Origin: Enterococcus alishanensis
GTDB taxonomy: Bacteria; Bacillota; Bacilli; Lactobacillales; Enterococcaceae
Assembly (NCBI RefSeq): GCF_019218635.1
Contig: NZ_JAHUZB010000001.1
Coordinates: 310,001 to 374,000, forward strand
Reading direction: 5' to 3'
Length of the DNA: 64,000 bases
The position numbers and the translations under genes are program-made. Numbering within the stretch: position 1 is the stretch's first letter; the number at the start of each line of letters is the position of its first letter. The notes beneath the pieces were generated by a model. The model was not told the origin of the DNA, made no database searches, and worked only from the letters and a program-made list of their open reading frames with translations. This document shows positions 14,774-22,625 of the stretch, piece by piece.

Positions 14774-15730
14774 ATGGCAAAATATGTCGTAAAACGTTTG
14801 CTTTATGCGATTCCTTTAGTATTATTGGTGACGATTTTGACTTTTATCTTGATTCAATTGGCGCCTTATGATGCGGTGGATAGTTCAGTTACACCAAATA
14901 TGTCTGCTGAAACTATCGCTATGATTCGGCAACAAAAAGGCTTAGATCAACCAGCAATCGTTCAATACTTTTATTGGCTGAAAAATATTTTTCATTGGGA
15001 TTTTGGTTATTCTTTGGTAGGTCATCAGAGTATCGGTGAGTCATTATTACAAAAAATTCCTAATACAATTGTGTTAGTTCTGCCATCTTATGTGACAGCT
15101 TTGATATTGGCGTGTATTTTAGGTATTTTTGCAGGTGATCGAAGTGATAAATTTAGCGGAAAATTGATAGAAAAATTAGCTGGGATAGGTATTGCTACAC
15201 CGACTTTTTGGTTAGCCATGTTGTTAATTTATTTTTTTGGTTATCATTTAAATCTTTTACCAATTATCGGTATGCGAACGATTGGGGTTGAAAATGATCT
15301 GTTAGATTTTTTGAAGCATTTTATTTTACCGTATATTACTTTGGTATTTGCTTTTACGCCAGAATTGATTCGATATATTCGTAGTGCAACTATGAGGCAA
15401 TTAGAGGCGGAGTATGTCCTAGTCCAAAGGGCATTTGGTGCCAGTAAAAAAGAAATATTAATCAAACATGTTTTTAAAAATATCATGACACCAATTGCGA
15501 TTCAAATTGGTATTTTCTTTCCAACAATGATTACTGGAGCAATTATTACAGAGTCTATTTACAGCTGGCCCGGTGTCGGCAACTTCTTTTTAACAGCAGC
15601 AAAAGCGTTGGATTATCCAATTATTATGGCGATTGTTTTATTATCTTCAGTAATGGTGATTATCGGAAACTTGGTAGCTGATGTGTTGGTTATTTTAATC
15701 GATCCCAGAATTCGTGGAGGTCGCCTATGA
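14774..15730 (+). CDS. Peptide ABC transporter permease, OppB/DppB type
   Basis: The product is 318 residues from ATG 14774; the frame is open from a GTG at 14756, but that codon is in the terminator T tract. It begins MAKYVVKRLLYAIPLVLLV, the standard OppB N terminus, and has six predicted membrane spans. The coupling loop that contacts the ATPases is in the segment EYVLVQRAFGASKKEILIKHVFKN. The C terminus DPRIRGGRL is typical. It pairs with the OppC-type protein whose start overlaps its stop by 4 bp. Confidence 0.93.
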   Translation: MAKYVVKRLLYAIPLVLLVTILTFILIQLAPYDAVDSSVTPNMSAETIAMIRQQKGLDQPAIVQYFYWLKNIFHWDFGYSLVGHQSIGESLLQKIPNTIVLVLPSYVTALILACILGIFAGDRSDKFSGKLIEKLAGIGIATPTFWLAMLLIYFFGYHLNLLPIIGMRTIGVENDLLDFLKHFILPYITLVFAFTPELIRYIRSATMRQLEAEYVLVQRAFGASKKEILIKHVFKNIMTPIAIQIGIFFPTMITGAIITESIYSWPGVGNFFLTAAKALDYPIIMAIVLLSSVMVIIGNLVADVLVILIDPRIRGGRL

Positions 15731-16563
15731 TAAAAATTTATTGGCAAAAATGTCGTAAAGTTTTACGTTATTATCCTTCTTATCGATTTCTATTGCTTTT
15801 TTTATTGTTGCTTATCTTAGTTAGTTTTCTTGTTTTTTTATTACCACTAAATCCTAATAAAATTGATGTAACTCAGTTATCGCAGGGTCCAAGTTTGAAG
15901 CATCTTTTTGGCACTGATGAACTAGGTCGAGATTATTTTTTACGAGTCCTGTATGGCGGACATATTTCTTTAACTGTCGGATTTGTTGCAATGGCGACAG
16001 CTACCATTTTAGGAACAGCCGTTGGCTTATTGTCAGGTTATTTTGGGGGTATTCTTGATTCAATTCTAATGCGATTAGTTGATGTATTGTCGTCAATTCC
16101 TTGGATGGTTTTGTCGATTGTGCTAAGTGTTTTATTGGAACCGGGAATTGGCACTGTGATTTTAGTAATCAGTCTATTTTCCTGGATGAATATTTCACGT
16201 CTAGTGCGTGGTGAGGCGATTTCTTTTAAAGAAAGAGATTATGTATTATATAGTCAATTCATTGGTGAAAAGTCTTGGAAAATTATTTTTCAACACTTGC
16301 TGCCACCGATTCTACCAACAATCTTAGTTGCCGCAACAACAAATCTTTCTAGTGCAATTATGACAGAATCGGCGTTGAGTTTTTTAGGTTTAGGAATTCA
16401 ACAACCTAAAAGTTCTTGGGGCTCTTTATTAGAAAATGCCCAAAGCAACCTTCAAGGAGCTCCTCATATGGCATTAATTCCAGGGATTTTTATTATTTTA
16501 ACAGTATTAGCTTTTAATGGTGTCGGAGAATTTTTAAGAAAAATCTTCTCTGATCAAGAATAA
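15727..16563 (+). CDS. Peptide ABC transporter permease, OppC/DppC type
   Basis: The 278-residue protein has an N-terminal membrane anchor (about 20-43), then the OppC signature HLFGTDELGRDYFLRVLYGGHISLTVG, and five further spans. The coupling helix is in ERDYVLYSQFIGEKSWKIIFQHLLPPI. The start overlaps the oppB-like stop in an ATGA junction, so translation is coupled. It forms the translocation pore with the preceding protein. The motif SFLGLGIQQPKSSWGSLL is the family standard, so the assignment is secure even though the substrate is not. Confidence 0.93.
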   Translation: MIKIYWQKCRKVLRYYPSYRFLLLFLLLLILVSFLVFLLPLNPNKIDVTQLSQGPSLKHLFGTDELGRDYFLRVLYGGHISLTVGFVAMATATILGTAVGLLSGYFGGILDSILMRLVDVLSSIPWMVLSIVLSVLLEPGIGTVILVISLFSWMNISRLVRGEAISFKERDYVLYSQFIGEKSWKIIFQHLLPPILPTILVAATTNLSSAIMTESALSFLGLGIQQPKSSWGSLLENAQSNLQGAPHMALIPGIFIILTVLAFNGVGEFLRKIFSDQE

Positions 16564-16572
16564 GGAGTAAAT

Positions 16573-17571
16573 ATGATGACAGCTATTTTAACAGTCAAAA
16601 AACTCAATGTGATTACTTATCAAGGCTTGGAAAAAAAACCATATGAAATTATTAAAGAGTTAGATTTGACGGTTTTTCAGGGAGAAATTCTAGGAATCGT
16701 TGGGGAATCTGGCTCAGGGAAAAGTATTTTGATGCGTTGTTTGAAAAATATTTTACCTCGATTTTTTGAGTACCAATACCAAGAATTCATCTTTGAAAGT
16801 GAGATGCATCGACTGGATGAAAATTTATCAATAGCGATGATTTTTCAAGATCCCAAAAAAGCGATGAATCCAGTTAAAACGATTGGAAGTCAATTAGCTG
16901 AAGTAGCTAGACGTTTTCAAAAAGTATCAAAAGCAGCAGCTATCGAATTATCTGAGAAAACTTTAGCAAAAGTTGCAATTAGTAACCCGAAACAGCGGAT
17001 GAAGCAGTATCCTCATGAGCTTTCCGGTGGCCTTCAGCAACGAGTAATGATTGCTATGGCACTCTTAACTAAATCAAAAGTTTTAATCGCAGATGAACCG
17101 ACGACTGCTTTAGATGCAGTTACACAAAAAGGGATTTTGCTTTTACTGAAGGAATTACAGCAGACAGAAGGCTTAACAATTATTTTAATCAGTCATGATT
17201 TAAAGGTTATTAAACAAGTGGCTGATCGTGTTGCTGTTATGTATTTTGGGGAAATAGTAGAGCTTGGTAAACTACAAACTATTCTGAAAAAAACGCAACA
17301 TCCCTATACTAAAGCTTTATTAGCGGCCAGTCCTAGTAAATCTCATGAATTAACAAGTATCCCAGGAAATGTACCAACGATGGATGAACAAATACCTGGT
17401 TGCTTTTTTGCTTCGCGTTGTTCAGTGAAATTACCAGAATGTACAAAAAGCCATCCTCTTTTGAAAGAGAGAAAACAGCATGCAGTTCGCTGCTTCTATG
17501 CAGAAAGGAAGTCGCAGAATGCAGAGAGAAATCCCGATTTTATCAATGAATCATTTATCGAAGACTTTTAA
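16573..17571 (+). CDS. Peptide ABC transporter ATPase, OppD/DppD type
   Basis: The 332-residue protein has Walker A GESGSGKS, the signature LSGGLQQRV, Walker B VLIADEPTTALD and the H-loop ISHDLKV. The C-terminal extension carries the Cys-containing segment PGCFFASRC....PEC.......RCFY found in this ATPase subfamily. It hydrolyses ATP together with the next protein to drive uptake. Two in-frame ATG codons stand at 16573 and 16576, and AAGGAG serves both. The 3' end overlaps the next gene by about 50 bp. Confidence 0.93.
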   Translation: MMTAILTVKKLNVITYQGLEKKPYEIIKELDLTVFQGEILGIVGESGSGKSILMRCLKNILPRFFEYQYQEFIFESEMHRLDENLSIAMIFQDPKKAMNPVKTIGSQLAEVARRFQKVSKAAAIELSEKTLAKVAISNPKQRMKQYPHELSGGLQQRVMIAMALLTKSKVLIADEPTTALDAVTQKGILLLLKELQQTEGLTIILISHDLKVIKQVADRVAVMYFGEIVELGKLQTILKKTQHPYTKALLAASPSKSHELTSIPGNVPTMDEQIPGCFFASRCSVKLPECTKSHPLLKERKQHAVRCFYAERKSQNAERNPDFINESFIEDF

Positions 17572-18292
17572 GAAAAGTGGATTTGATTTAAGAAAAAAAC
17601 CGATTGTAAGAGCGGTGAAAGATGTTAGTTTGACTATTTATCAAGGAGAGTTATTTGCCTTAATTGGTGAATCTGGTAGTGGAAAATCTACATTGGGAAA
17701 GCTTCTCTTAAAGATGGAAGCACCAACTGCTGGAGATATCATTTTTTTAAATCAAACTGATCAGACAAAAGTAAAGCGTTCTCCAGAGGAAATGCAGATT
17801 ATTTTTCAAAATCCTGAATCAGCGATGAATCCTTTCATGACCATTTTTAATATTGTGATGGAGCCGTTAAAAGCTTTAGGGCAGGAGCAGCTGAGTAGTG
17901 AAAAACAGGTGATCAATATTTTAAAAAAAGTAGGCATCGACGAGTCTTTATTTCAACGTTTCCCTAGTCAATTAAGTGGTGGACAAAAACAACGAGTCGT
18001 CATCGCCAGAGCATTGGTAACCAATCCTAAATTCGTTATTGCCGACGAACCTGTTTCTTCTTTAGATGTTTCGTTGCAGGCACAAATTGTTAATGTGATG
18101 TTGGATTTAAAAAAAGAGTTTCATTTAACTTACTTATTCATTTCTCATGACCTACAATTAGTTTCAAAAATTGCAGATCGAGTAGCAGTGATGTATCAAG
18201 GAGAAATTGTTGAAGTTGGCGAAACCAAAGATATTTTAGAAAACCCGCAGCATGAATATACAAAGACTTTGATTGCTGCACAATTAAACTAA
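17519..18292 (+). CDS. Peptide ABC transporter ATPase, OppF/DppF type
   Basis: The product is 257 residues from ATG 17519, the start closest to AAAGGAAG; the frame is open from 17480, within the preceding gene. It shows Walker A GESGSGKS, signature LSGGQKQRV, Walker B VIADEPVSSLD and H-loop ISHDLQL. It is the second ATPase of the five-gene transporter. It lacks the long C-terminal extension of many OppF proteins, as shorter DppF/AppF forms do. It is the last gene of the operon and converges with nrdF. Confidence 0.92.
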   Translation: MQREIPILSMNHLSKTFKKSGFDLRKKPIVRAVKDVSLTIYQGELFALIGESGSGKSTLGKLLLKMEAPTAGDIIFLNQTDQTKVKRSPEEMQIIFQNPESAMNPFMTIFNIVMEPLKALGQEQLSSEKQVINILKKVGIDESLFQRFPSQLSGGQKQRVVIARALVTNPKFVIADEPVSSLDVSLQAQIVNVMLDLKKEFHLTYLFISHDLQLVSKIADRVAVMYQGEIVEVGETKDILENPQHEYTKTLIAAQLN

Positions 18293-18293
18293 A

Positions 18294-18329
18294 AACCAGG
18301 CAACTTCACTAAATGGAAGTTGCCTGGTT
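18294..18329 (-). terminator. Terminator of nrdHEF (between convergent genes)
   Basis: AACCAGGCAACTTC (18294-18307) pairs with GAAGTTGCCTGGTT (18316-18329). Read on the minus strand it ends in TTTTTAG, so it mainly serves nrdF, but it can also stall the opposing opp transcript. Confidence 0.85.
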
Positions 18330-18336
18330 CGCTATA

Positions 18337-19302
18337 TTATTCAAAACCAATCAAATAATCATCGTCATCCATCGCTTCGACATGGCCTAACAAATAGCCA
18401 TTACCGACTTGTGAGAAGAAGTCGTGGTTACTTGTACCAGTAGAAATTCCATTCATGACAATTGGGTTTACGTCATCGGCGGTATCTGGGAATAATGGAT
18501 CTTGTCCCAAGTTCATCAACGCCTTGTTGGCATTATAGCGCAAGAAAGTTTTGACTTCCTCTGTCCAACCGATTTCATCGTACAATTCTTCAGTGTAACG
18601 TTCTTCATTTTCGTAAAGTTCGTACAATAAATCATACATCCATTCTTTCAATGATTCTTGTTCTGCTTCAGGTAGCTCGTTGAATCCTCGTTGGAATTTG
18701 TAGCCAATGTAAGTTCCGTGAACAGATTCATCACGAATGATCAACTTAATGATCTCTGCTACGTTAGCTAATTTATTGTTTCCTAAATAGTATAGTGGTG
18801 TGTAAAAGCCTGAGTAGAATAAGAAAGTTTCCAAAAAGACACTGGCAATTTTCTTTTCTAATGGTGTACCGTTTTTGTAGATTTCGTTCACTCGTTCAGC
18901 TTTTTTTTGTAAATATACATTTGTATTGGTCCATTCGAAGATTTCATCAATTTCAGATTTTGTGTTTAAAGTACTGAAGATCGATGAATAACTTTTTGCG
19001 TGAACAGATTCCATGAATTGAATATTGTTTAAAACGGCTTCTTCATGTGGTGTGCGCACATCTTCTCTCAGTTGATCCATCCCAGTTTCTGATTGAACGG
19101 TATCAAGTAAAGTCAGACCACCAAAAACGTGGCCGACTAAGTTTTGTTCCATTTTTGATAATTTACGCCAATCATCTAAGTCATTTGATAAAGGAATCCG
19201 GGTATCTAACCAAAATTGCTCAGTTAATTTTTCCCAAGTTGATTTATCGATGACATCTTCAATTTCATTCCAATTTATTGCTTCATAATATGTTTCTGTC
19301 AT
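18337..19302 (-). CDS. nrdF: Class Ib ribonucleotide reductase, beta subunit
   Basis: The product is 321 residues from the ATG at 19302, with AAAGGAG upstream; the longer frame to 19416 lies inside nrdE. This is the radical-carrying subunit that works with NrdE to make deoxyribonucleotides aerobically. Metal ligands and the radical Tyr are visible: Asp67, Glu98 and His101 in MESVHAKSY with Tyr105, then the RDESVHG motif. It starts 14 bp after the nrdE stop. A 40-bp piece matching this gene (19151-19190) recurs at 12590-12629 next to the mgtC remnant. Confidence 0.96.
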   Translation of the reverse strand: MTETYYEAINWNEIEDVIDKSTWEKLTEQFWLDTRIPLSNDLDDWRKLSKMEQNLVGHVFGGLTLLDTVQSETGMDQLREDVRTPHEEAVLNNIQFMESVHAKSYSSIFSTLNTKSEIDEIFEWTNTNVYLQKKAERVNEIYKNGTPLEKKIASVFLETFLFYSGFYTPLYYLGNNKLANVAEIIKLIIRDESVHGTYIGYKFQRGFNELPEAEQESLKEWMYDLLYELYENEERYTEELYDEIGWTEEVKTFLRYNANKALMNLGQDPLFPDTADDVNPIVMNGISTGTSNHDFFSQVGNGYLLGHVEAMDDDDYLIGFE

Positions 19303-19315
19303 GAGGTTCTCCTTT

Positions 19316-21475
19316 CTAAATGACGCAGCTTTCGCATTGATTTGAACCGATTTCTTCTGCGTCTTCAGTGAAGGTCCGAACGTAATAAATCGATTTGCAG
19401 CCTTTGTAGAAGGCATAGTTTCGTAAGATGTTTAAATCACGAGTAGATTGCTTAGTTTCTGTTTTCCATTCGTATAAACCGCGAGGAATTTCAGAACGCA
19501 TGAATAAAGTTAAGCTCATTCCTTGATCAATATGTTGTTGCGCTGTGGCATAGACATCGATAACTTTACGCATATCCATATCGTAAGCAGACATATAATA
19601 AGGCAATGTTTCATTATTCAAATATGGTGCTGGGTAATAAATTTTACCAATTTTCTTTTCTTGACGTTCTTCAATTAAACGAGTGATAGGGTGTAAGCTA
19701 GCGCTAGTATCATTGATGTAAGAAATCGAACCATTTGGCGCTACAGCTAGACGATTTTGGTGATACAAACCATCTGTTTTAATAGCCTCTCTTAAAGCTG
19801 CCCAGTCTTCTGCAGTTGGAACAAAAATATCTTTGAAGATTTCTTTGACCTTATCAGTTTGTGGCATGAATTCACCAGTTACATATTTGTCAAAATAAGA
19901 TCCATCAGCATATTTTGATTTTTCAAAATTATGGAAGCTTTGTTTCTTTTCTCTAGCAATTTGATTGCTTTCCACTAAAGTCCAATAATTTAACAGCATG
20001 AAATAAATATTAGTGAAATCGATTGATTCTTCAGATCCATAAACCATCAAGTTTTTAGCAAAGAAGCTGTGTAAGCCCATCGCACCTAAGCCAATCGTAT
20101 GATTTAAATGATTACCGTTTTGAATAGAAGGAACCACATCAATATTTGAAGCATCTGTAACAAAAGTTAACGCTCGAACCATTGATTTAACAGATTTGCC
20201 AAAGTCAGGACTTTCCATTAAATTGACAATATTTGTTGAGCCTAAGTTACAAGAAATATCTGTACCTAATGTTTCATATTCTTGACGATCATTAATGGCA
20301 GATGGTGTTTGAACTTGTAAAATTTCTGAACATAGATTACTCATGACGATTTTTCCATCAACCGCATTTGCCCGATTAGCCGTATCGATATTGATAATAT
20401 AAGGATAGCCAGATTCTTGTTGTAATTTAGAAATTTCGTTTTCCAAGTCACGAGCCCGAACACGTTTTTTACGAATGTTGGGATTAGCTACCATGTTGTC
20501 ATATTCTTTTGTGATATCCACATAAGAGTAAGGGACACCGTATTCTTTTTCAACACCATAAGGGCTGAATAAATACATATCTTCATTTTTACGAGCCAAT
20601 TCGTAAAACTTGTCAGGAACAGTGACACCTAGTGACAGAGTTTTAACCCGAATTTTTTCATCGGCATTTTCTTTTTTAGCCGATAAGAACATCTCAATGT
20701 CTGGATGGAAGACGTCTAGATAAACCACACCGGCTCCTTGACGTTGTCCTAATTGGTTTGAGTAAGAAAAGCTATCTTCGAATAATTTCATTACTGGAAC
20801 GACACCACTAGCGGCTCCGTCATAACCTTTAATCGGCGCACCAGCTTCTCGAAGGTTAGACAAATTAATACCAACGCCGCCACCAATTCTTGATAATTGT
20901 AAAGCAGAGTTGATTGAGCGACCAATACTATTCATGTCATCCGTCATTTGGATTAAGAAACAAGAGACCAATTCTCCACGGCGTTTACGTCCTGCATTTA
21001 AAAATGAAGGAGTTGCAGGTTGATAGCGTTGATGAATCATTTCATCAGCTAAATCTAGTGCTAGATTTTCATCGCCGTCTGCAAAGTATAAGGCACTAAA
21101 AGCTACACGATCTTCATATGACTCTAGGTATTCGTCGCCATCGTTACTTTTTAAAGCGTACTGAGAATAAAATTTATAGGCGGCCATAAATGATTTAAAG
21201 ACAAAATTCTGTTCATCTAAAAATGCATATAATTTTTCAATAAAAGCAAGAGAATATTTTTCGATAAATTCTTGTTCTAAATAATCTTCTGAAATTAGGA
21301 AATCAAGTTTTTCTTTAATAGAAGAAAACTTGTGGGTATTCGGTTCAACATTCTCTTTAAAGAATGCATCTAAAGCTTCTTTATCTTTATTTAATGGGAT
21401 TTGTCCGTTAACAGGACGGTTGATTTCATTATTAAGTTTGAAGTAGGTCACATCGCCTAGATTTTTCAGACTCAT
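19316..21475 (-). CDS. nrdE: Class Ib ribonucleotide reductase, alpha subunit
   Basis: The 719-residue catalytic subunit reduces ribonucleoside diphosphates. It has the N-terminal NrdE extension and the usual barrel with the first active Cys in ELVSCFLIQMTDDM, the NLCSEI segment and the second active Cys near GTDISCNLGS. The C-terminal tail ends QCESCVI, the CxxC pair that takes electrons from NrdH. The length is normal for class Ib and no ATP cone is present, as expected. It lies between nrdH and nrdF; the usual nrdI gene is not in this cluster. Confidence 0.96.
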   Translation of the reverse strand: MSLKNLGDVTYFKLNNEINRPVNGQIPLNKDKEALDAFFKENVEPNTHKFSSIKEKLDFLISEDYLEQEFIEKYSLAFIEKLYAFLDEQNFVFKSFMAAYKFYSQYALKSNDGDEYLESYEDRVAFSALYFADGDENLALDLADEMIHQRYQPATPSFLNAGRKRRGELVSCFLIQMTDDMNSIGRSINSALQLSRIGGGVGINLSNLREAGAPIKGYDGAASGVVPVMKLFEDSFSYSNQLGQRQGAGVVYLDVFHPDIEMFLSAKKENADEKIRVKTLSLGVTVPDKFYELARKNEDMYLFSPYGVEKEYGVPYSYVDITKEYDNMVANPNIRKKRVRARDLENEISKLQQESGYPYIINIDTANRANAVDGKIVMSNLCSEILQVQTPSAINDRQEYETLGTDISCNLGSTNIVNLMESPDFGKSVKSMVRALTFVTDASNIDVVPSIQNGNHLNHTIGLGAMGLHSFFAKNLMVYGSEESIDFTNIYFMLLNYWTLVESNQIAREKKQSFHNFEKSKYADGSYFDKYVTGEFMPQTDKVKEIFKDIFVPTAEDWAALREAIKTDGLYHQNRLAVAPNGSISYINDTSASLHPITRLIEERQEKKIGKIYYPAPYLNNETLPYYMSAYDMDMRKVIDVYATAQQHIDQGMSLTLFMRSEIPRGLYEWKTETKQSTRDLNILRNYAFYKGCKSIYYVRTFTEDAEEIGSNQCESCVI

Positions 21476-21510
21476 TTCGTCACTTCTTTCCTATATATAG
21501 TAATAAATAA

Positions 21511-21545
21511 AACTGAGACAAAAATAGTCGCTTTTCATCTCAGTT
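21511..21545 (-). terminator. Hairpin between nrdH and nrdE
   Basis: AACTGAGA (21511-21518) pairs with TCTCAGTT (21538-21545), and on the minus strand it is followed by TTATTT. It is a weak terminator or processing site that could set the ratio of nrdH to nrdEF messages. Confidence 0.5.
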
Positions 21546-21568
21546 CGTCATTCATTTAGATTTATTGA

Positions 21569-21787
21569 TTAAGCTAAAGCTTTTAGTTGGTCAGGACGAA
21601 AGCCGATAATTGTGTCTGAACCATTAAAAGTAACAGGTACACTTTGGAAACCTTGTTCTTTTAAGAAGTCTAAAGCAGTTGGTTCGCTGTCTATATTAAT
21701 TTCTTCAAAGCTAATATGATTGTCGTTTAAATAACGTTTTGTCATCTTACATTGCATACAATTGTTTTTTGAATATACTTTTACCAT
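21569..21787 (-). CDS. nrdH: Glutaredoxin-like electron donor NrdH
   Basis: The 72-residue thioredoxin-fold protein has the redox pair CMQC at residues 10-13 and the later motifs FEEINID, SVPV and GFRPDQL, all typical of NrdH-redoxins. It reduces the C-terminal CxxC of NrdE. GGGGGAA precedes the start. It is the first gene of the operon and lies behind a clear promoter and two NrdR boxes. Assignment is secure. Confidence 0.94.
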   Translation of the reverse strand: MVKVYSKNNCMQCKMTKRYLNDNHISFEEINIDSEPTALDFLKEQGFQSVPVTFNGSDTIIGFRPDQLKALA

Positions 21788-21817
21788 GGATGTTCCCCCT
21801 TTTTTTCTACACTTATC

Positions 21818-21899
21818 AGTATAAAAGATGTTGGGAAAAAGTCAATCGAAAAACACTATATATAGTGTTTCGTTTTTTGGGATACACAAGGCTTGGTGT
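21818..21899 (-). promoter_or_regulatory. nrdHEF promoter with two NrdR boxes
   Basis: On the minus strand, -35 TTGACT (21840-21845), a 16-bp spacer and -10 TATACT (21818-21823). Just upstream is ACACTATATATAGTGT (21853-21868), a perfect NrdR box inside a 20-bp palindrome. A second, weaker box ACACAAGGCTTGGTGT lies at 21884-21899. The boxes start exactly 31 bp apart, three helical turns, which is the spacing NrdR is known to need. The boxes lie upstream of the -35. The remainder of the gap to 22076 shows nothing. Confidence 0.88.
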
Positions 21900-22076
21900 T
21901 TTTGGAAAAATGATGAAAGCAGATGAATTCAATGGAAAAGCCCTTTCTTTATTTGAAAAACAAAAATTGAATGTTTTTTTTACGAACAAAAAAATTTTAA
22001 ATAACCTTTCTAAACAAGTTTGAAATAATAAGTCAAATTTACTGCTCAAAAGATTAAGAAAAAGTTATGTTTCATA

Positions 22077-22123
22077 TTGACATTGTTCACAAATCCAGTT
22101 AATCTAAGTGAGAAAGATTCTCA
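22077..22123 (+). promoter_or_regulatory. feo promoter with Fur box
   Basis: TTGACA (22077-22082), a 17-bp spacer and TAATCT (22100-22105). A 15-bp inverted repeat TGAGAAAGATTCTCA follows at 22109-22123, over the start site, and fits the Fur 7-1-7 pattern TGATAAT-N-ATTATCA with few changes. Iron-dependent repression is the simplest reading. Confidence 0.82.
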
Positions 22124-22151
22124 TTATTAATTGAAAAAGTTAGGCGGAAAA

Positions 22152-22625
22152 ATGATGACTACTTTAGCAGATGTTTCTTTGAATAAAGTTGTGGAAATTG
22201 ATTCAGTCACATTAGATTCAGATATGAAGCGCCGGATGCAGGATCTCGGAATGGTAATTGGTTCGAAAATTGCCGTTGTGAGTCAGTCTGGGCATAATAG
22301 TATTGTCTTGTTACACAATTCTCGTGTGGCAATTGATAAGACTATTTTAAAAAGTATTAATGTGAAAGATATAACAGAAGAAAGAAATCATTGGTCTTCT
22401 TTAGATCAATTAAAAATAGGAGAACAAGGGGTTGTCGTAAATGTCCACGGCACCGGTGCAGTGAAACGCCGCTTAATGGATATGGGCTTAACCAAAGGAA
22501 CGTTGATTAAAATTATTAAACTTGCCCCATTGGGAGATCCGATTGAAATTCGGATTCGCGGGTATGAATTGACTTTGAGAAAATCTGAAGCGGAAATGAT
22601 TATTATTGCGAAGGAGGAAGCGTGA
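22152..22625 (+). CDS. feoA: FeoA with two tandem FeoA domains
   Basis: The product is about 157 residues from ATG 22152 (AGGCGG upstream; the frame is also open from a TTG at 22131). Typical FeoA is about 75 residues. Here two SH3-like FeoA domains are in line: residues about 3-75 with MKRRMQDLGMVIGSKI, and about 85-155 with VKRRLMDMGLTKGTLIKI and IRGYELTLRKSEAEMI. The protein is cytoplasmic and assists ferrous iron transport by FeoB, whose start overlaps its stop. The second domain keeps the family pattern better than the first. Confidence 0.9.
   Translation: MMTTLADVSLNKVVEIDSVTLDSDMKRRMQDLGMVIGSKIAVVSQSGHNSIVLLHNSRVAIDKTILKSINVKDITEERNHWSSLDQLKIGEQGVVVNVHGTGAVKRRLMDMGLTKGTLIKIIKLAPLGDPIEIRIRGYELTLRKSEAEMIIIAKEEA

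Noticed and set aside
21739-22023. 94-residue plus-strand open frame across the nrdH promoter
   Set aside because: It overlaps nrdH, both NrdR boxes and the promoter, has no ribosome site, and its protein looks like random AT-rich translation.
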